Source: Stropharia rugosoannulata
Taxonomy: Eukaryota > Basidiomycota > Agaricomycetes > Agaricales > Strophariaceae
Direction of reading: 5' to 3'
Assembly: GCA_028532985.1 (NCBI GenBank)
Contig: JANCIK010000006.1
Location: 1,612,001 to 1,676,000, forward strand
DNA length: 64,000 bases
Part shown: positions 23,527-35,520 of the stretch, in pieces
How positions within the stretch are numbered: the first letter of the stretch is position 1
Layout: each line of letters begins with the position of its first letter
The notes under the pieces: generated by a model
Told to the model about the DNA's origin: nothing
Seen by the model: only the letters and a program-made list of their open reading frames with translations
Databases searched by the model: none
Position numbers and translations under genes: made by a program

Positions 23527-26500
23527 TTAAAGCTCTTGTAATGCTTTATTGCATATATCCATAAACTGTGGCACATCATTCCACAACTTGGAAAATCTAT
23601 CCCGGAGTTGTAGTCGTAATGATGCTTGCTCCAATGCATATGCTTTGATGCCTTCAGATAATTCTGCAGTACTTTCATTGGGCTTGTAGAGTGATTTGTC
23701 CCTCCAACATTGAGCATCATGTTCCAGGAACTGGAGAACCCGACGCATTTCTTCTAATAATAATTGGCACTCTTCATGGAAACGCAAACATCTGGCACGG
23801 CTCTTGCACCATTCAATCCGTAATGCTAGCAAACAATAATGATATATTGAGTATATGTTGTAGATCTTGATGAAAATACCTACCTTCATCAGAGTCTTCA
23901 TCCTGTCCATCTTCAGGGGTAGCAGAAACCGTCCAAATCCAAGAATGAGCTCGTCTTCCTTCTGAGTCACCCATCAAACCTTCTGACAATCCCCGAATAT
24001 CACCCTGATTTAGTGGACGCAATGCTGCTGCCCAATCCTTTAAGCCAGTTGCTCCCGAAAGAACATCCATTGCCTTCCAGGAGATTTGATATCGCTTTGC
24101 TGCTCTGTCAATTTTGCTCTGTACATGAGAGATTGTATGAGCAGCCCTAGTATTTTCATAAACTCCCCGACTGAAACGGTCCTTTTCCTTCAATAAATGT
24201 GCTCGGATTCGCAATTGGTGACGCATTTCATGAAGTGAGTCGTAGGCCTGTCCCTCTCGCAATTTCAATTCAAATTGATAGAGCACTGGCAAAGATAAAC
24301 CAGCAGGAAAGGCTGACGGTAGCAATAGCGGGATATCAAATACCTTTACTGCAGCCGTGCCTTCTACATCTGCCATTGCAGTGATAGCACGTTGTGTTCG
24401 TGCTTCAGGCATAAATAGAACTTGGAGCTCCATCCAAGATGTAATGCGTCGGCATAGACGATTTGAGCGTTCACTCATTACAGCAAGTTGTTTATCTGTA
24501 GGGTGAAGGCTTAGCTTTCCCAAGTCATTTGCCAATTTGCGTCTTATACCATAATTAACAAAATATCCTCATACTAATGGTAAGTCACATACTGTTCTTC
24601 CTCTAGGCTAAGTCCGGCATAGATCATTTCCGAAGGATGGGTGCTTCCAGACCATTTCGTCATTCCTGTTTTCTTCATAGCTAAAGTATCTTCCTCTTCA
24701 GCTTCTGCCGCCAATTGTGCACGAACAGATTGTTCCGTAATACCTTACTAATGTTCAGTATAAGCTTGGCAATCGAAATGGCGTAAACTTACTTCTACGA
24801 GTACTCTTGTAAGGATTTGGGCATGTTATATCCTTTTCCCAACTTTCAACTGCATTACGCCATTTTTCAGTCGACTCCGCAGAGAGTGTTGACTCAAAGT
24901 CTTGATGGCTAAGAGCTTGTTCATTCCGCATGGGGGCTGCATCCTGGATTTTACGCAAGAGTGATGCACCTGTATTTTAAACATAAGCTTTCTAATTTCA
25001 ATTACGGGTAAGGGTGTATGCGCACCGAGTTTGACAATTTTTTTATAATTATGATCATTAAAATGGTCATCAATTGTATCACGTCGATTGCCAGGACCCA
25101 TCTCCTTCGTGCTCATGGCAATAGGGTTGATATTTGCCCATCCCCGTTCCGGAGCCTCACCATCTGTACGTCCCACCCCTTTAGCCAAGTTGAAAGAGAA
25201 ATTAACATTGCAATCTTCAATGTGCGCGGGCAGATGGAACTTCGGAACCAGATATGTTATTTCCTTTACCGTTTGCGGCAGACGATTGCTTTCAGGGAAT
25301 ATCTTTGTTCTTTCCATAAGGTTTTTGTACCATTGACAAGCGATATCGTATGATACAAAAAGCTTCAATATTTTGCTACGCTGAAGGCTAGACAAAAACA
25401 TGTAGTCCGTGTTCAGGTATCTGTAGCCGAAAAGCTTAGTCCAGGACGCATGTAACAGATGTGTATTTGTTCTCACCTTTCTCCCTTCTGGAGATCCCCT
25501 ACACCGTTTGGTCGCTTCATATCGTGTCGTGCACAGTCTACTGTCACGGCACCTGTCGCAGCCAAGCCCTTGGTATCCTCCCCTTCTGGTTTGTTTACTG
25601 CGTTGTGATCAACACAAGTACTTCGCTAGAGGGTGGGTGATTAATCAGTAATATCTCATTTCGGATAGGTTTACATACTTCTTGTTTCACGTTCCAATGT
25701 TTTTCCAGATGCTCCTTATAGGTTGATTCTTCCACAAAGAAGCCCCATCCTTGACTCAGGCTTGGCTGCGCAGACTCGGAAGAAACCTTTTTTCGTTTAA
25801 GGCGAAAGTTGGCATCAATACCTAAGAATAACGCATACAGATATCTGCATTGAAGTAATAAGATACACATAAAGCTGAACAGATTTTAAACGCACCTCTG
25901 TTCTGGTAAGGCATTTTCCCATCCTGCAGGTAAGTTTATACCCGGGTGAGGGCATGCTGGACATAATAAAGCCAGTTCGCCTGGACCCGTGGTTACAATG
26001 CCATTGTAAATATGGCCACGGCCGCCCCGTTTAAGCTGCTTGAGATTGCGCCATTGTGTTATCATGCGCATAAACTCAGACGATCGGTCCTATAAGGCAT
26101 TTTGGTCAATATAAACGAACACCTAGCATATATAAACTTACTCGGACGGTATGTAACCCCGTATTGTCCGTATAGCGGGAGAGGGCCTTGTAGTAATCAT
26201 AGGCGTTACACTTTGCTTCAAAAGATAGGATTTGAAAATGCTTGAGCACGCGGAATGTTGCGGCAGTTTTGGGGTTCATGGAAGTTGCGGGGTAAAGCGA
26301 GTAATGCATGAGCTGTATCTCCTTCGAAGGAGCACGCTCGCATCCACAGAAGTCCAGCCGAACTTCATGAATGCCCGAGGTGTCGATGACAACAAAGTTG
26401 TCGTTTGAAGACGTCTTTGGATTGCTGCACAATATACCAGGCGCATGTCCTAGCTGAATTCGTAAGCCTAGAGCCTTTAGTGTTGTACCAATGAAAAAGA

Positions 26501-27199
26501 GGCCGTTCCATTTCTAATTGGTAAATGTTCAATATAATCCGCATTGTGCAGTAAGAATAGGCTCGCCTTTATACCGTGAAACGGAAGCCCGGCGTGCTCC
26601 ACAAGTAAACAGTCCTGACAGTAAAGGGCGCCTCCCAAGCAATCATCGCATCGAAATTCTGGCAAGTTCGATTTGCATTTTGCACAGCGAGTATTGTCGT
26701 ACGATCCACGGCCCTCCAAACGGATGAGTTCTATGAGAGCAGACGCCCGGGCATATTTTACCCATTCTAGCATAGGATTGTCCTGTATGCATATATTAAT
26801 GAATAATTGACGAGCACTTTACGAAGAATAAAGCCATACCGATGATGTCCTGGCCCTAGGTGGCTGAGAGACTCCATGTTCTTCATCCCAAGCAGCACTC
26901 GCTCCTGGTTCCATCAAGCCAAAGTCGGGTAAATGGTGCATGTCGTCGTCAATGCCCTCGACAGTTTCTGCGAGCCTCTGATTCGTGTCGGACAATGTCG
27001 GTGCGCTGAAGGACGTCATGTTATCGAGTCTGGTTTCAACGCCTTCTTGACTGCATGCCACAAGGGTATGCTGATGTACTGTAGGAACACGAGTGGTATC
27101 TTCATTCCCATCGTCGTCGTCGAAATATTCAACGTCGATTTTAGCATCCCGCCGCGAGCGTTTTCGTTTCATATGTCTTGATACAGAGCTGAGGTGCAA
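23527..27199 (-). CDS. KDZ (Kyakuja-Dileera-Zisupton) transposase with CxC2 cluster, copy 1
   Basis: A multi-exon gene of about 1,000 aa. N-terminus: acidic/basic leader (from MKRKRSRRD at about 27,172), then a cysteine cluster CAKC, FRCDDC, YCQDCL, and the CxC2 core with IHEVRLDFCGC and LYPATSMNPKTAATFRVLKH. The RNase H-like catalytic domain follows: GIDANFRLKRK (first Asp, near 25,800), CARHDMKRPNG, FVSYDIACQWY (second Asp, near 25,355), VPKFHLPAHI, and GRTDGEAPERGWANINP (Glu, near 25,155). The C-terminal half is helical and ends at 23,527 with IEWCKSRARCLRFHEECQL and a coiled coil. No frameshift or nonsense codon was seen in the parts I could follow, so this copy may be active. KDZ elements are DDE-type DNA transposons abundant in mushrooms. 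Terminal repeats were not identified. Confidence 0.85.
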
Positions 27200-29767
27200 A
27201 GCAGGCGTTTGGGAAGTAGCAAGATTTAACTAGTTGATAGACCACAAATAAATCGTCAGCACTGATGCTAAGGTAAGAGATAGATCTTAATAATAGATTG
27301 TTGAAAAATAAAAATACAATTTTTCACGTATGCTCCAAGCTGCAACAAAAAAGAAAGGGCGTGTATCTACAAACTATTTATGTACTGCTTCCCTCGAAAT
27401 GACCTTATGCACCTCTGACAAGACGGGGTACGCTCTTCTAAAGAATGTCAGTACTCAACGATGCGCACGCAGCAGATACTATGAATCGGCACATACTTTG
27501 TCGCATCGACTTTAATTAAAGTAAACCCCTAGCCCAATGGCTTTCTGGGGCACCATTCGCTCCTTAGCTCCAAAAATACGGGCCCTAAGTCCCTCATATC
27601 CTCCACTGGCCGCCTTCAGGTCAGAGACGAGCATATCTGTTGAATTTGGCACGGATCTTCTTCTTGGTTTGAAGTTGGCAGCGTAGCCGTTCTCCTGGCA
27701 CCCTGCGCCGTAGGAGTGGAGGTAACGGATGCCTTGTTAATATCAAGGGGCTTCGCTTCAGAGGGCGACAGTTCGGAGGGGATGGATAGGTTACTGATAT
27801 CAAGGGGCATCGTAGGGTGAAGGGCGGATTCATCTTCAAAGAGAGCGAGGGTTCGCAGCGGAACAGGTCGTCCTGCTCGAAGGCAAGCCCATCCTCGGGC
27901 AACGAGGGCATTGTGTCTTGGAGAAGGGCACCGACTTGAATATCCTGACTTGAACATCCCTGCGGCAATCGAACGGCGACATAATTGCCGCCAAAGTCAT
28001 ACTCGTCCGGCGAGATTGTGGTCCCGGAGCGTGTCTGAGCGTCATTGCGGCGTCAATTCGGAGGAACCCCGCACAAAAAATGTAGAGGGCGTACCTTTCG
28101 TCCGCACATTCGATTTAATCCGTTCAATTCTGTTTCTAGGGGAATGAGACGTCAGTTAGCTACCTCAAGACGTTCAAAAGGCCTATAAATGGCAGAGGAA
28201 AAGTGTATGATGCGCGTTGTGCAGCCCGCGGAGTCCCTGGATGAGTCCAGGCGCGCTGTGCAAGCGATCACGCGTTGCAACTGGATGCGACTGTACGCCT
28301 GGTCCCTGGAAGAGTCCGAGGCATACAACGCGCAACCGAGGCATACAATGCGCAAACTTGCGGCGCCTGAAATACGCGACACGGGCTAAGGGCTTCAAAT
28401 GCAAAGCTTACCTGATGTTTTGTGCGGGCCTGTAGCAATGGTGGGTGGTAAAATAATGCCTAGAGCCAGGGAAGAGGGGAGAAGGCAGGGAATGCTGAGG
28501 AAGGCGGAAGAAAGCAAACAGCGTGGACTAGTACTTCAGAATCAACGGACGTGATTAGTCACGCAAAGTCGCGCATGCGTCACGATGCATCACGGTATCA
28601 CAAACATCCCACCAGAAGATACTCCCGCCAGCCTTACTTGCTACATAGACGCCTAGCAAAGGCACAACAGGTTATTACCACATGTAAGCTCCCAACTCCC
28701 AACTATTTTTGTCTTTACTGAGACTTGTTGCAGTGACATACGCCATACATCACCGCTCACATACGATCACGAACATCACGCCTATCACGAACAACGCATT
28801 CTTTCCGCTCTGCAAGCTTCCACAATATGTTTCACCTTCCCATTTCTTAACCAAACTGATGCCGTTGTCATTCTCGACCGATTGATATAGGAATTTGAGC
28901 GTACATTTCGAAACAAGTAAGTATTCAAATTTGGACCGCCCCAGAACAAATGCTGTGTTGAATATCCGTACTATTCTCACTAGACGTCCGCCAAGAATGC
29001 ATCACTATCGCAAGAAATTCATGTAAGTCGTATTTCTCGATATTTACGTCGCATATATTCAACAGCGACACTTTATATCAGCTTGAGAAGGCCCCTTCAG
29101 TCAACGTTTTCCGATTCAATCCATATAAAATGCCGGTAAGTTCAATTGAAGCTTTGAATGGCGTATGTACGTTGACCTGTTTGCTACATGCTACCCATGA
29201 CAGTCCATACCAATCCCTCTCTCCCGCTCTGCTTCAGTATCCCTCGGTCCCTCTTCGCTTCGGTCTCAGGACCTCCTCACAATGTCAAAGGATTTCAAGC
29301 CCTATGTTACGCGTCCAAGCTACATCAAGCCACTGGAAGCCAAACGGGTCACTGGAAGCTCAACCCTTTCCCTCTGAAACTACGGCAGACTGAAGACCCA
29401 AGCCAATAAATAAGAGTGCGCTATAGGGCGTATAGGGCGTGTCATGGAGGATCATTCGGTCTATGGTGAGTAGGTTTTGGTTACGTGTCATTTGCTGTTG
29501 CTCATAGGAATTTCTTAGCCCATTGCGAGCATTCAACGTGGCCCATAATCGAGGACAGAGATTCTAACAAGAGAAGAGAAACAAACTCGTGCTTAAGTCG
29601 TACGTAGCTTTACGGACTATCGAGTTGTGTAGCCATGAGCGCTTATTCTACGATCTTTGCAGAGTCCTGATCTTGGCACCTACCCACAAGCATCTTGGCA
29701 ATATCTGGGCTTTGGCTCCCATAGACAACAAACACTTAGCAGCTGACATGGCTTAATTCGATCCACC
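27200..29767. other. region with decayed or uncertain coding fragments
   Basis: About 2.5 kb upstream of KDZ copy 1. Between 28,045 and 27,616 two minus-strand frames overlap and look partly coding (for example VALLQDT-type and DISNLSIPSELSPSEAKPLD segments), switching frame near 27,840, as in a decayed gene. The rest, including 28,150-28,440 and 28,700-29,400, has short open frames without recognisable features. I cannot support a gene. Confidence 0.35.
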
Positions 29768-30603
29768 ATGAAGTATACGAAGGAGCAGCGCGAATACCTT
29801 GCAGAAAGAAGAAAACCTCGCGCCCAGCAACGCCGTGAGGCCCATGCTGCTGCTCAGAGGAAATGGTATCATAAGTAATCCCCTTTTTGCACAATACTAT
29901 TGTTTGATTCTCATAAGTCCCAACTTCACACAGAAATAAGGAAACGGAACGGCCCAAAGCTAGGGAACGCATGCGGGCGAACCGAGCAAAACAAAAGTGG
30001 TCTTTCATCTGCTCCTACTACGGTACACGCAAACTAACTAACTGATGTAGGCAATTAGACCATGAAGATCTACTGCAACAGTGTCGAGCAATGGACGTGT
30101 TACTTGGGTTGCGAGATCCCGGAGCTGGCCTCGACACTGAGATGAGGGCGGATGCCGAAGATGAAGTGGAAGCTGAAGATGAGCGCGGTAGCGTATCGGA
30201 TACCAACTCGGATGACGAGGTGGGAACTGTGGGCCCTGCGCCAGGAAGCGGAAGCAGTGTAGAACGCACCTGGGAGTGTATCAAAAACGAACGCGTCTTG
30301 CAGGGCAATGGTGCAGACAAGCGTTTGGGACTCGAGAGCCTCGGAGATTTTGAAGCATTGGTGTACGTTCTTTCAACCTTATTCAAATACGGTTTGACTA
30401 ATTTTGCTGTTGGCTTGGCAGGACGGAAGTTGAGAGATTAGACCAGGACTTCACGCTCACGCGCAATGAAAGGCTGAGGTGAGTGCATTTGCTCATCGGA
30501 TGACTGGACAACCCTGATCAGAAATTACACTCGCAGAATGGCCGATGAATACTGGTTGGGTGTAATGGAGCGTTTGCGGGAGGAGGCGGAAAGGCTCTGG
30601 TAA
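29768..30603 (+). CDS. hypothetical basic/acidic protein, KDZ-neighbour type
   Basis: Begins MKYTKEQREYLAERRKPRAQ, a strongly basic, helical stretch, and continues through a basic exon (about 29,935-30,000: ERPKARERMRANRAKQK) to an acidic exon (about 30,050-30,363) with RADAEDEVEAEDERGS. The last junctions are convincing: GGT|GTACGT..GGCAG joins to TEVERLDQDFTLTRNERLR, and GAG|GTGAGT..CGCAG joins to MADEYWLGVMERLREEAERL before TAA at 30,603. Exon edges around 29,870-30,050 are not resolved. The style (basic R/K/Q-rich start, C-terminal helices) resembles the gene divergent from KDZ copy 2 at 61.8-62.6 kb. Role unknown. Confidence 0.55.
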
Positions 30604-30752
30604 ATTGTGATCGGATATTGCTCCGAGATCAGGCATACATAGCTAGCTAATACTTTAGGCTATAATGTAGATTTTCAAATGACAAACCTGGGCGTATGGG
30701 TTTTTCTTCTGCATTTTAACGTCAGCTACCATCCCCTCTCTATCAGCACTTC

Positions 30753-31409
30753 ATGGCGCCACGACCATGGACCACTGCAGTTCAGCGGGACTTCCTCACC
30801 GAGCATATACCAACGTATTGGAAATATACTCATGAGCAATGTCAACAAAAATTCTGGGACTTTATTGAGGAGAAGTGGTACGAAAAGTGGCCCGAATTGG
30901 AAGCTATGGTCAACTCGGGTGATCTTCCTGAAGATGCCTTGAATAAGGACCAGCTGTCGCCTGATGGGCTACCGCTGTATGTTTTGACCAAGGAGCAGCA
31001 ACAGCTGTATCAGGCAGCGCTCCAGAAACGATCAAAGGCATGTACATCAAGTTGGCTAAATAAACGGCGAAGCTAATGAGCATGTACAGCGTATTATTGA
31101 ATGGTACCGAAACTCACGCAAGAAAACCATGGGCACTGCAAATCTCTCTGCGTCATCTTTGGGCCCAGCAGCATTCAAATTTGGAAGTGCAGAGAAGAAA
31201 GATCGTACCTATCAAGATGAAGAGGTTTATCATTCTCTGTTCAAAAGAAAAATATACAGACGCGTCCAACCCGAGGTTAAGCAGAAAACGGGTGATCAAC
31301 CGCAGTTCCAATCCGTGGTCTGGGAAAGTGACATCGACCGTGATGATTTTCAAAGCTCAGATAGCGATGCGAGTGACACTACGTCGTTGCAAAATCAGAC
31401 CGCTGCCGC
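30753..31409 (+). pseudogene. 5' part of a host gene split by the retrotransposon
   Basis: Starts MAPRPWTTAVQRDFLTEHIP and continues WKYTHEQCQQKFWDFIEEKW, a form seen in many mushroom hypothetical proteins whose N-terminus begins 'M-x-R-x-W-T-x-x-Q'. After a poorly resolved junction near 31,040-31,075 the frame resumes at NEHVQRIIEWYRNSRKK and runs through YHSLFKRKIYRRVQPEVKQK and VVWESDIDRDDFQ to QNQTAA, where the LTR starts at 31,410. The 3' part lies beyond the element at 48,109. If one copy of the 4-bp CCGC duplication is removed, the two frames meet without a shift. Confidence 0.75.
31406..31409. repeat. target-site duplication CCGC, left
   Basis: CCGC immediately before the first LTR base. 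The same four bases follow the right LTR at 48,105-48,108. Ty3/Gypsy elements usually make 4-6 bp duplications. Confidence 0.7.
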
Positions 31410-32166
31410 TGACAGGGCTGCTTTTTGGCTACAGGTGTAAACAGTCAGAAGTTCCATTTATGGGATAGCTGCGCGCGGGAAAACACAGAGGGACTAGAGT
31501 GGAGCCTGACTCGTAGTCTATAGCTATCAGCGCGCGAGCATCATGCCTATAAGCGCCTGCGCGCACCGTATCACGAGAGGGATTGGTCAGCGAACTGTAC
31601 AGTCGAAAGTGCATAGTTTGGCCATCTCTGCGAGCGATCAGGTGTGCGTAGAACGGTTAAGCACTAGCAAAGTGCGGTGCGAGTACAGCTGAGCGAGTAC
31701 CAAGGGCGGTGTGAAGGGCTGTGCGCGCATTTCATGTGCGCGCATCGCAAAGGCAGAATTTGCCTAAGTCCACACATCATGTGACCGTGGCGGCGCGCAT
31801 CAAAAGACGCGCAAAAGCCCGAGGGAACGAAAGACGTGCGCGCAGCGAATGCCAAGGGGGCTGGAACACTAGAGGGAGGCCCGGATGCGATGCGCGGACC
31901 TTTGGTCGTGCGTTGCTAGTATTTACTTTACCTTATCATTAGTACACATGCGTGCATCGCATATAAACCTGTATCCTTGTCTATAGTAATTAAGCAATTG
32001 TCTACCCACTAGATCTGTGTGCTGGGTTCTGTCCCAGGCCGTCAGCGGGCTGTGTTTAGCTTTTGTTAGGGTTTTAACTGTGAAGTATTTGTGAATCATA
32101 GGAGTTTTGGATAGCTTCTGGCCACCGGGTCATTTGGAGAGCTCAGTGAGGAGTCAGTACAACCGT
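31410..32166 (+). repeat. 5' LTR, truncated copy (type A)
   Basis: Begins TGACAGGGCTGCTTTTTGGC and matches the first 756 bp of the 3' LTR with one difference (T for C near 31,731). It stops at ...GTACAACCG, where the second LTR starts. A TATA box (TATAAA, 31,962-31,967) could drive + strand transcription. Confidence 0.9.
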
Positions 32167-33380
32167 TGACAGGGCTGCTTTTTGGCTACGGGTGTAAACA
32201 GCCAGGAGTTCCGTTAATGGGATAGCTGCGCGCAGGAAACACAGAGGGACTAGAGTGGCGCCTGACTCGTAGTCTGCAGCTATCAGCGCGCCTTATGACG
32301 ATAAGCGCCTGCGCGCACCGTATTGCGAGAGAGATCGGTCAGCGAGCTGCACAGCCTAAAGTGCATAGTCTGGTCATCCGTGCGAGCGATCGGAGAGGCG
32401 TAGAACGGTTAAGCACCAGCAAAGTGCGGTGTGAGTACAGCTGAGCGAGTACCAAGGGCGGTGTGAAGGGCTGTGCGCGCATCTCATGTGCGCGCATCGC
32501 AAAAGGCAGAATTTGCCTAAGTCCACACATCATGTGACCGTGGCGGCGCGCATCAAAAGAGACGCGCAAAAGCCCGAGGGAACAAACGACATGCGCGCAG
32601 CGAATGCCAAGGGATCAGGACACTCGAAGGGAAGCCCGGATGCGAAGCGCGGACCTTTGGCCGCGCGTTGCTAGTATTTACTTCACCTTATTATTAGTAC
32701 ACATGCGCGCATCGCATATAAACCTGTATCCTTGTCTATAGTAATTTAAGCAATTGTCTACCCACTAGATCTGTGTGCTGGGTTCTGTCCCAGGCCGTCG
32801 GCGGGCTGTGTTTAGCTTTTGTTAGGGTTTTAACTGTGAAGTAATTGTGAATCATAGGAGTTTTGGATAGCTTCTGGCCACCGGGTCATTTGGAGAGCTC
32901 AGTGAGGAGTCAGTACAACCGTGTACGGAAACTCGCACTGTAGTGTTTAGACTGTGAGACTGCACCGCCGGGTGAAAGACTTTGGAGAGTCTTGGATTGT
33001 TGGACTTTGGAGAGTCCGCGCATCGCACGAGGTCACCGGACCCGGAAGTGCGCGCAGCGAAGCCGTTCGCTAAAAACAACTTATTTCATTTATCATTTTG
33101 CCTAGCGCACGCCACTAGCAACCGGGCTCTATTCGAGATTTACTAGAATTAAACCCCTCCTTACAAACGAATTTGCAGGCACTACTTGCTATTACAAAGA
33201 CTAGAGGACACGAGGTGCGCGCATCGCACTCCCAGAACGGGAACCAGAGCAGAGCATAGATTATACTAGCCGTTTAGTTGAGGGCGTTCGCTCGATCTAA
33301 GGGATAGGATCTCGCTCCGCTGGGTGTGCGTGTGTGTTGTGTTTCGCGATTTCGAGTCTAGCTACGCAGTAGACCTCTCA
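32167..33380 (+). repeat. 5' LTR, complete copy (type B)
   Basis: A full 1,214-bp LTR starting TGACAGGGCTGC and ending ACCTCTCA, directly followed by the primer-binding site. Compared with the truncated and 3' copies it has many substitutions in its first part (for example CGGGTGTAAACAGCCAGGAG), so it has a different history from the outer LTRs. TATA box at 32,717-32,722. Confidence 0.9.
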
Positions 33381-33382
33381 TC

Positions 33383-33400
33383 TGGAGCCCACCGCGAGGG
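33383..33400 (+). promoter_or_regulatory. primer-binding site
   Basis: TGGAGCCCACCGCGAGGG, two bases after the LTR end. TGG is the complement of a tRNA CCA tail, so a tRNA with 3' end GGTGGGCTCCA would prime minus-strand synthesis. I cannot name the tRNA. Confidence 0.7.
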
Positions 33401-33564
33401 GAAGGTTCAGAAATCTCACTTAGTGTTTCGGGAACTACGGCTTGCGCCTATTACAATAAATTACAAAAATTTCAAATAAAACGGGGACGAGTAACAAGCG
33501 AGGCAAATTTCCTGCGCCTTCATCGCTCGCCGAGCCAGAAGAAGCCAGACCATCCTTTGGAACG

Positions 33565-35515
33565 GTGCCTTCACGCGAGAGAACCACGAGGAGCAAGAAA
33601 GACGCTGAGCTGGTAGAGCCGTTGGTAATTACACCGACGCGAGACAGAAAAGCAAAGAAAAGAGCGAGGGAGGAAGCGCAGTTGCATATCGAGACTCAGG
33701 GATTAGCGCAGCGCATCCCAGGTGCGCTCACCGAAAGCGACTCGGAGTTAAGAGTAGGGACTAGTGGATTTTGGGGACCACCATCGGGCATCGAAACAGA
33801 AGACCAATTAGTGGACGGTGATATTACACTCGAAACCGCACCATTCGGTACTTCTGATAGCCAAGCTACCCAAGACACCCCTCCTCCATTCTCGGAAGTA
33901 TTTGGAACTGCTAAGACATCCGCGCAGCGCACGGCGGAAAATAGCGAAAGCGAGGCAGAGCGCGTAGCGAGAGATATATTTGGAGGAGACTTGTCAGATC
34001 TCTCAGAAAGCGAACGAAATTCACCCCCACGAGAACCAGAAACTATGCCTAAGGACATGTCCATGCCAGTACGCGGTGCGCGGCGCGCCGAGCTTCGATC
34101 CTGCTGCAGAGCGCGATGAGCTGCCGCGGTACTTCGAGGATCTGGAGGATTGGTTTAAGCGCGCGGAGGTGACGGAGGACGATGAGAAAAGAGGATATGT
34201 AATCAAATATGTACCCATGCAGACGGCGGAGGAGTGGAAGAATTTACCAGGTTATGATACCAAGGGGTACGCGGAGCTCAAGAAAATGATTCTCAACGAG
34301 TACCCGGAGGTGATCAGCATTCAGACAGGGTCCATTGCGCGGCTCAAGAAGCTCTGCAAGGAGAATCAGCGCATCTCGGAGGAAGACCTCCAGGTGTTGC
34401 TGGACTTCAAGCGCGCGTTCTTGGCCGAGGACGCTAAGCTCACGAAGTCGCCTACACTGCTCGCTAATCATACCTTGGTGACTTACTACACAAATAGTCA
34501 CCAATCTGGGTTCAGGGATCTATTATTTAATAAACTGGACATTGATTACACGACGCGCGCATCGCTCGACAAGTTCTTAACTGAGCGCAATATACAGTTC
34601 ACCGCACCTACTGGGGTGACGGTAGAAGCGCGCACTGAGGACATGTACCCTCTCAAACAAGTAGCCGAGATGGCGGAACAAATGGCCCGTACTAGGAACC
34701 CGAGCACGACGCTGAGCCTAGGGCGCGAGAGCACTGATGGACTTATGCCGGTGCCCGCCATCAAGACTGAGGCCGCGGATGTTGGTTCGCTGCGCGGAGA
34801 GATTGAGGACCTGAAAGGGTTCGTCGCCTCCTTCAAGGATACCTTGTCGTTAGTGGAGAAGACAGTGGCGAAGTCAAAGGAGTCGAGTAAGAAAGAGTTG
34901 GAGGACATTATCCGCAATGTCATGGCTGCGCGCGCCGCACCGATGTCGGTGCCTGTGCAACCAGTAGCCCCCATGATGCCCATGAGCGCACCGAGTTTTG
35001 GTGGACCGCCACCTAGGCCCTTCCAATACCAACAACGCCCGGAGCCTCGCTGCTTCTACTGCAAGCAGACGGGACATGTGGTTGCTGAGTGCATCGTACG
35101 GCAGCAAGACTTGTCAGCTGGAAGGATTGTCATCACAGAGGCGGGGCGCTTACAGTTACCTGATGGGTCGTCGATACCTTGGGACCCTTCGCGCGCGATC
35201 AAAGAGCGCGTCGACGAATGGCATAAGAAGAACGGGCCGCCCGCGCAGCAAGCGTATATGGCACCCGTCCATCCCTCGTACATGGGTATGCCTCCGAGCA
35301 TGGTATATTCGCAGATGTACCAGCCAGCCAGTTCCTTGGACGAGACCTACGAAGAACAGATACGCGCACTTCAGCAAGAGCTGGAGAGTAAGAAGGCGTT
35401 CCTGAAGGAGCGCGCATCGGCGAAGACGCCTGAGGAGGTGATAGAGGAACAGCGTCAGCTAATAGCGACTATGAAAGCCGAACGCGACGCTGCGCTCAGT
35501 CAGGGTTTCGATTGA
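33565..35515 (+). pseudogene. gag: gag polyprotein of the Ty3/Gypsy element, frameshifted
   Basis: Two overlapping frames. The first (33,565-34,119) has an acidic leader with DIFGGDLSDLSESERNS and MPKDMSMPVRGA. Near 34,070-34,090 coding moves to the second frame, which carries SFDPAAERDELPRYFEDLED and the capsid-like helical domain, and ends at 35,515. The switch lies in CGCGGTGCGCGGCGCGCC, which looks like a short tandem slip. Near 35,050 there is a CCHC zinc knuckle (CFYCKQTGHVVAEC) that would bind the RNA genome; a coiled coil closes the protein. The first frame has no ATG before 34,045, so the start is unresolved or lost. Gag would build the intracellular particle. Confidence 0.8.
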
Positions 35516-35520
35516 GTCTG

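Noticed and set aside
30753..31440. Treating the 5' gene fragment as a complete gene ending at 31,440
   Set aside because: The last ten codons are LTR sequence and the true continuation is found beyond the 3' LTR.
31664..31942. Open frames on both strands inside the LTRs, repeated near 32,339-32,674 and 47,146-47,424
   Set aside because: They recur because the LTR recurs, have no start context or domain, and overlap the LTR promoter region.
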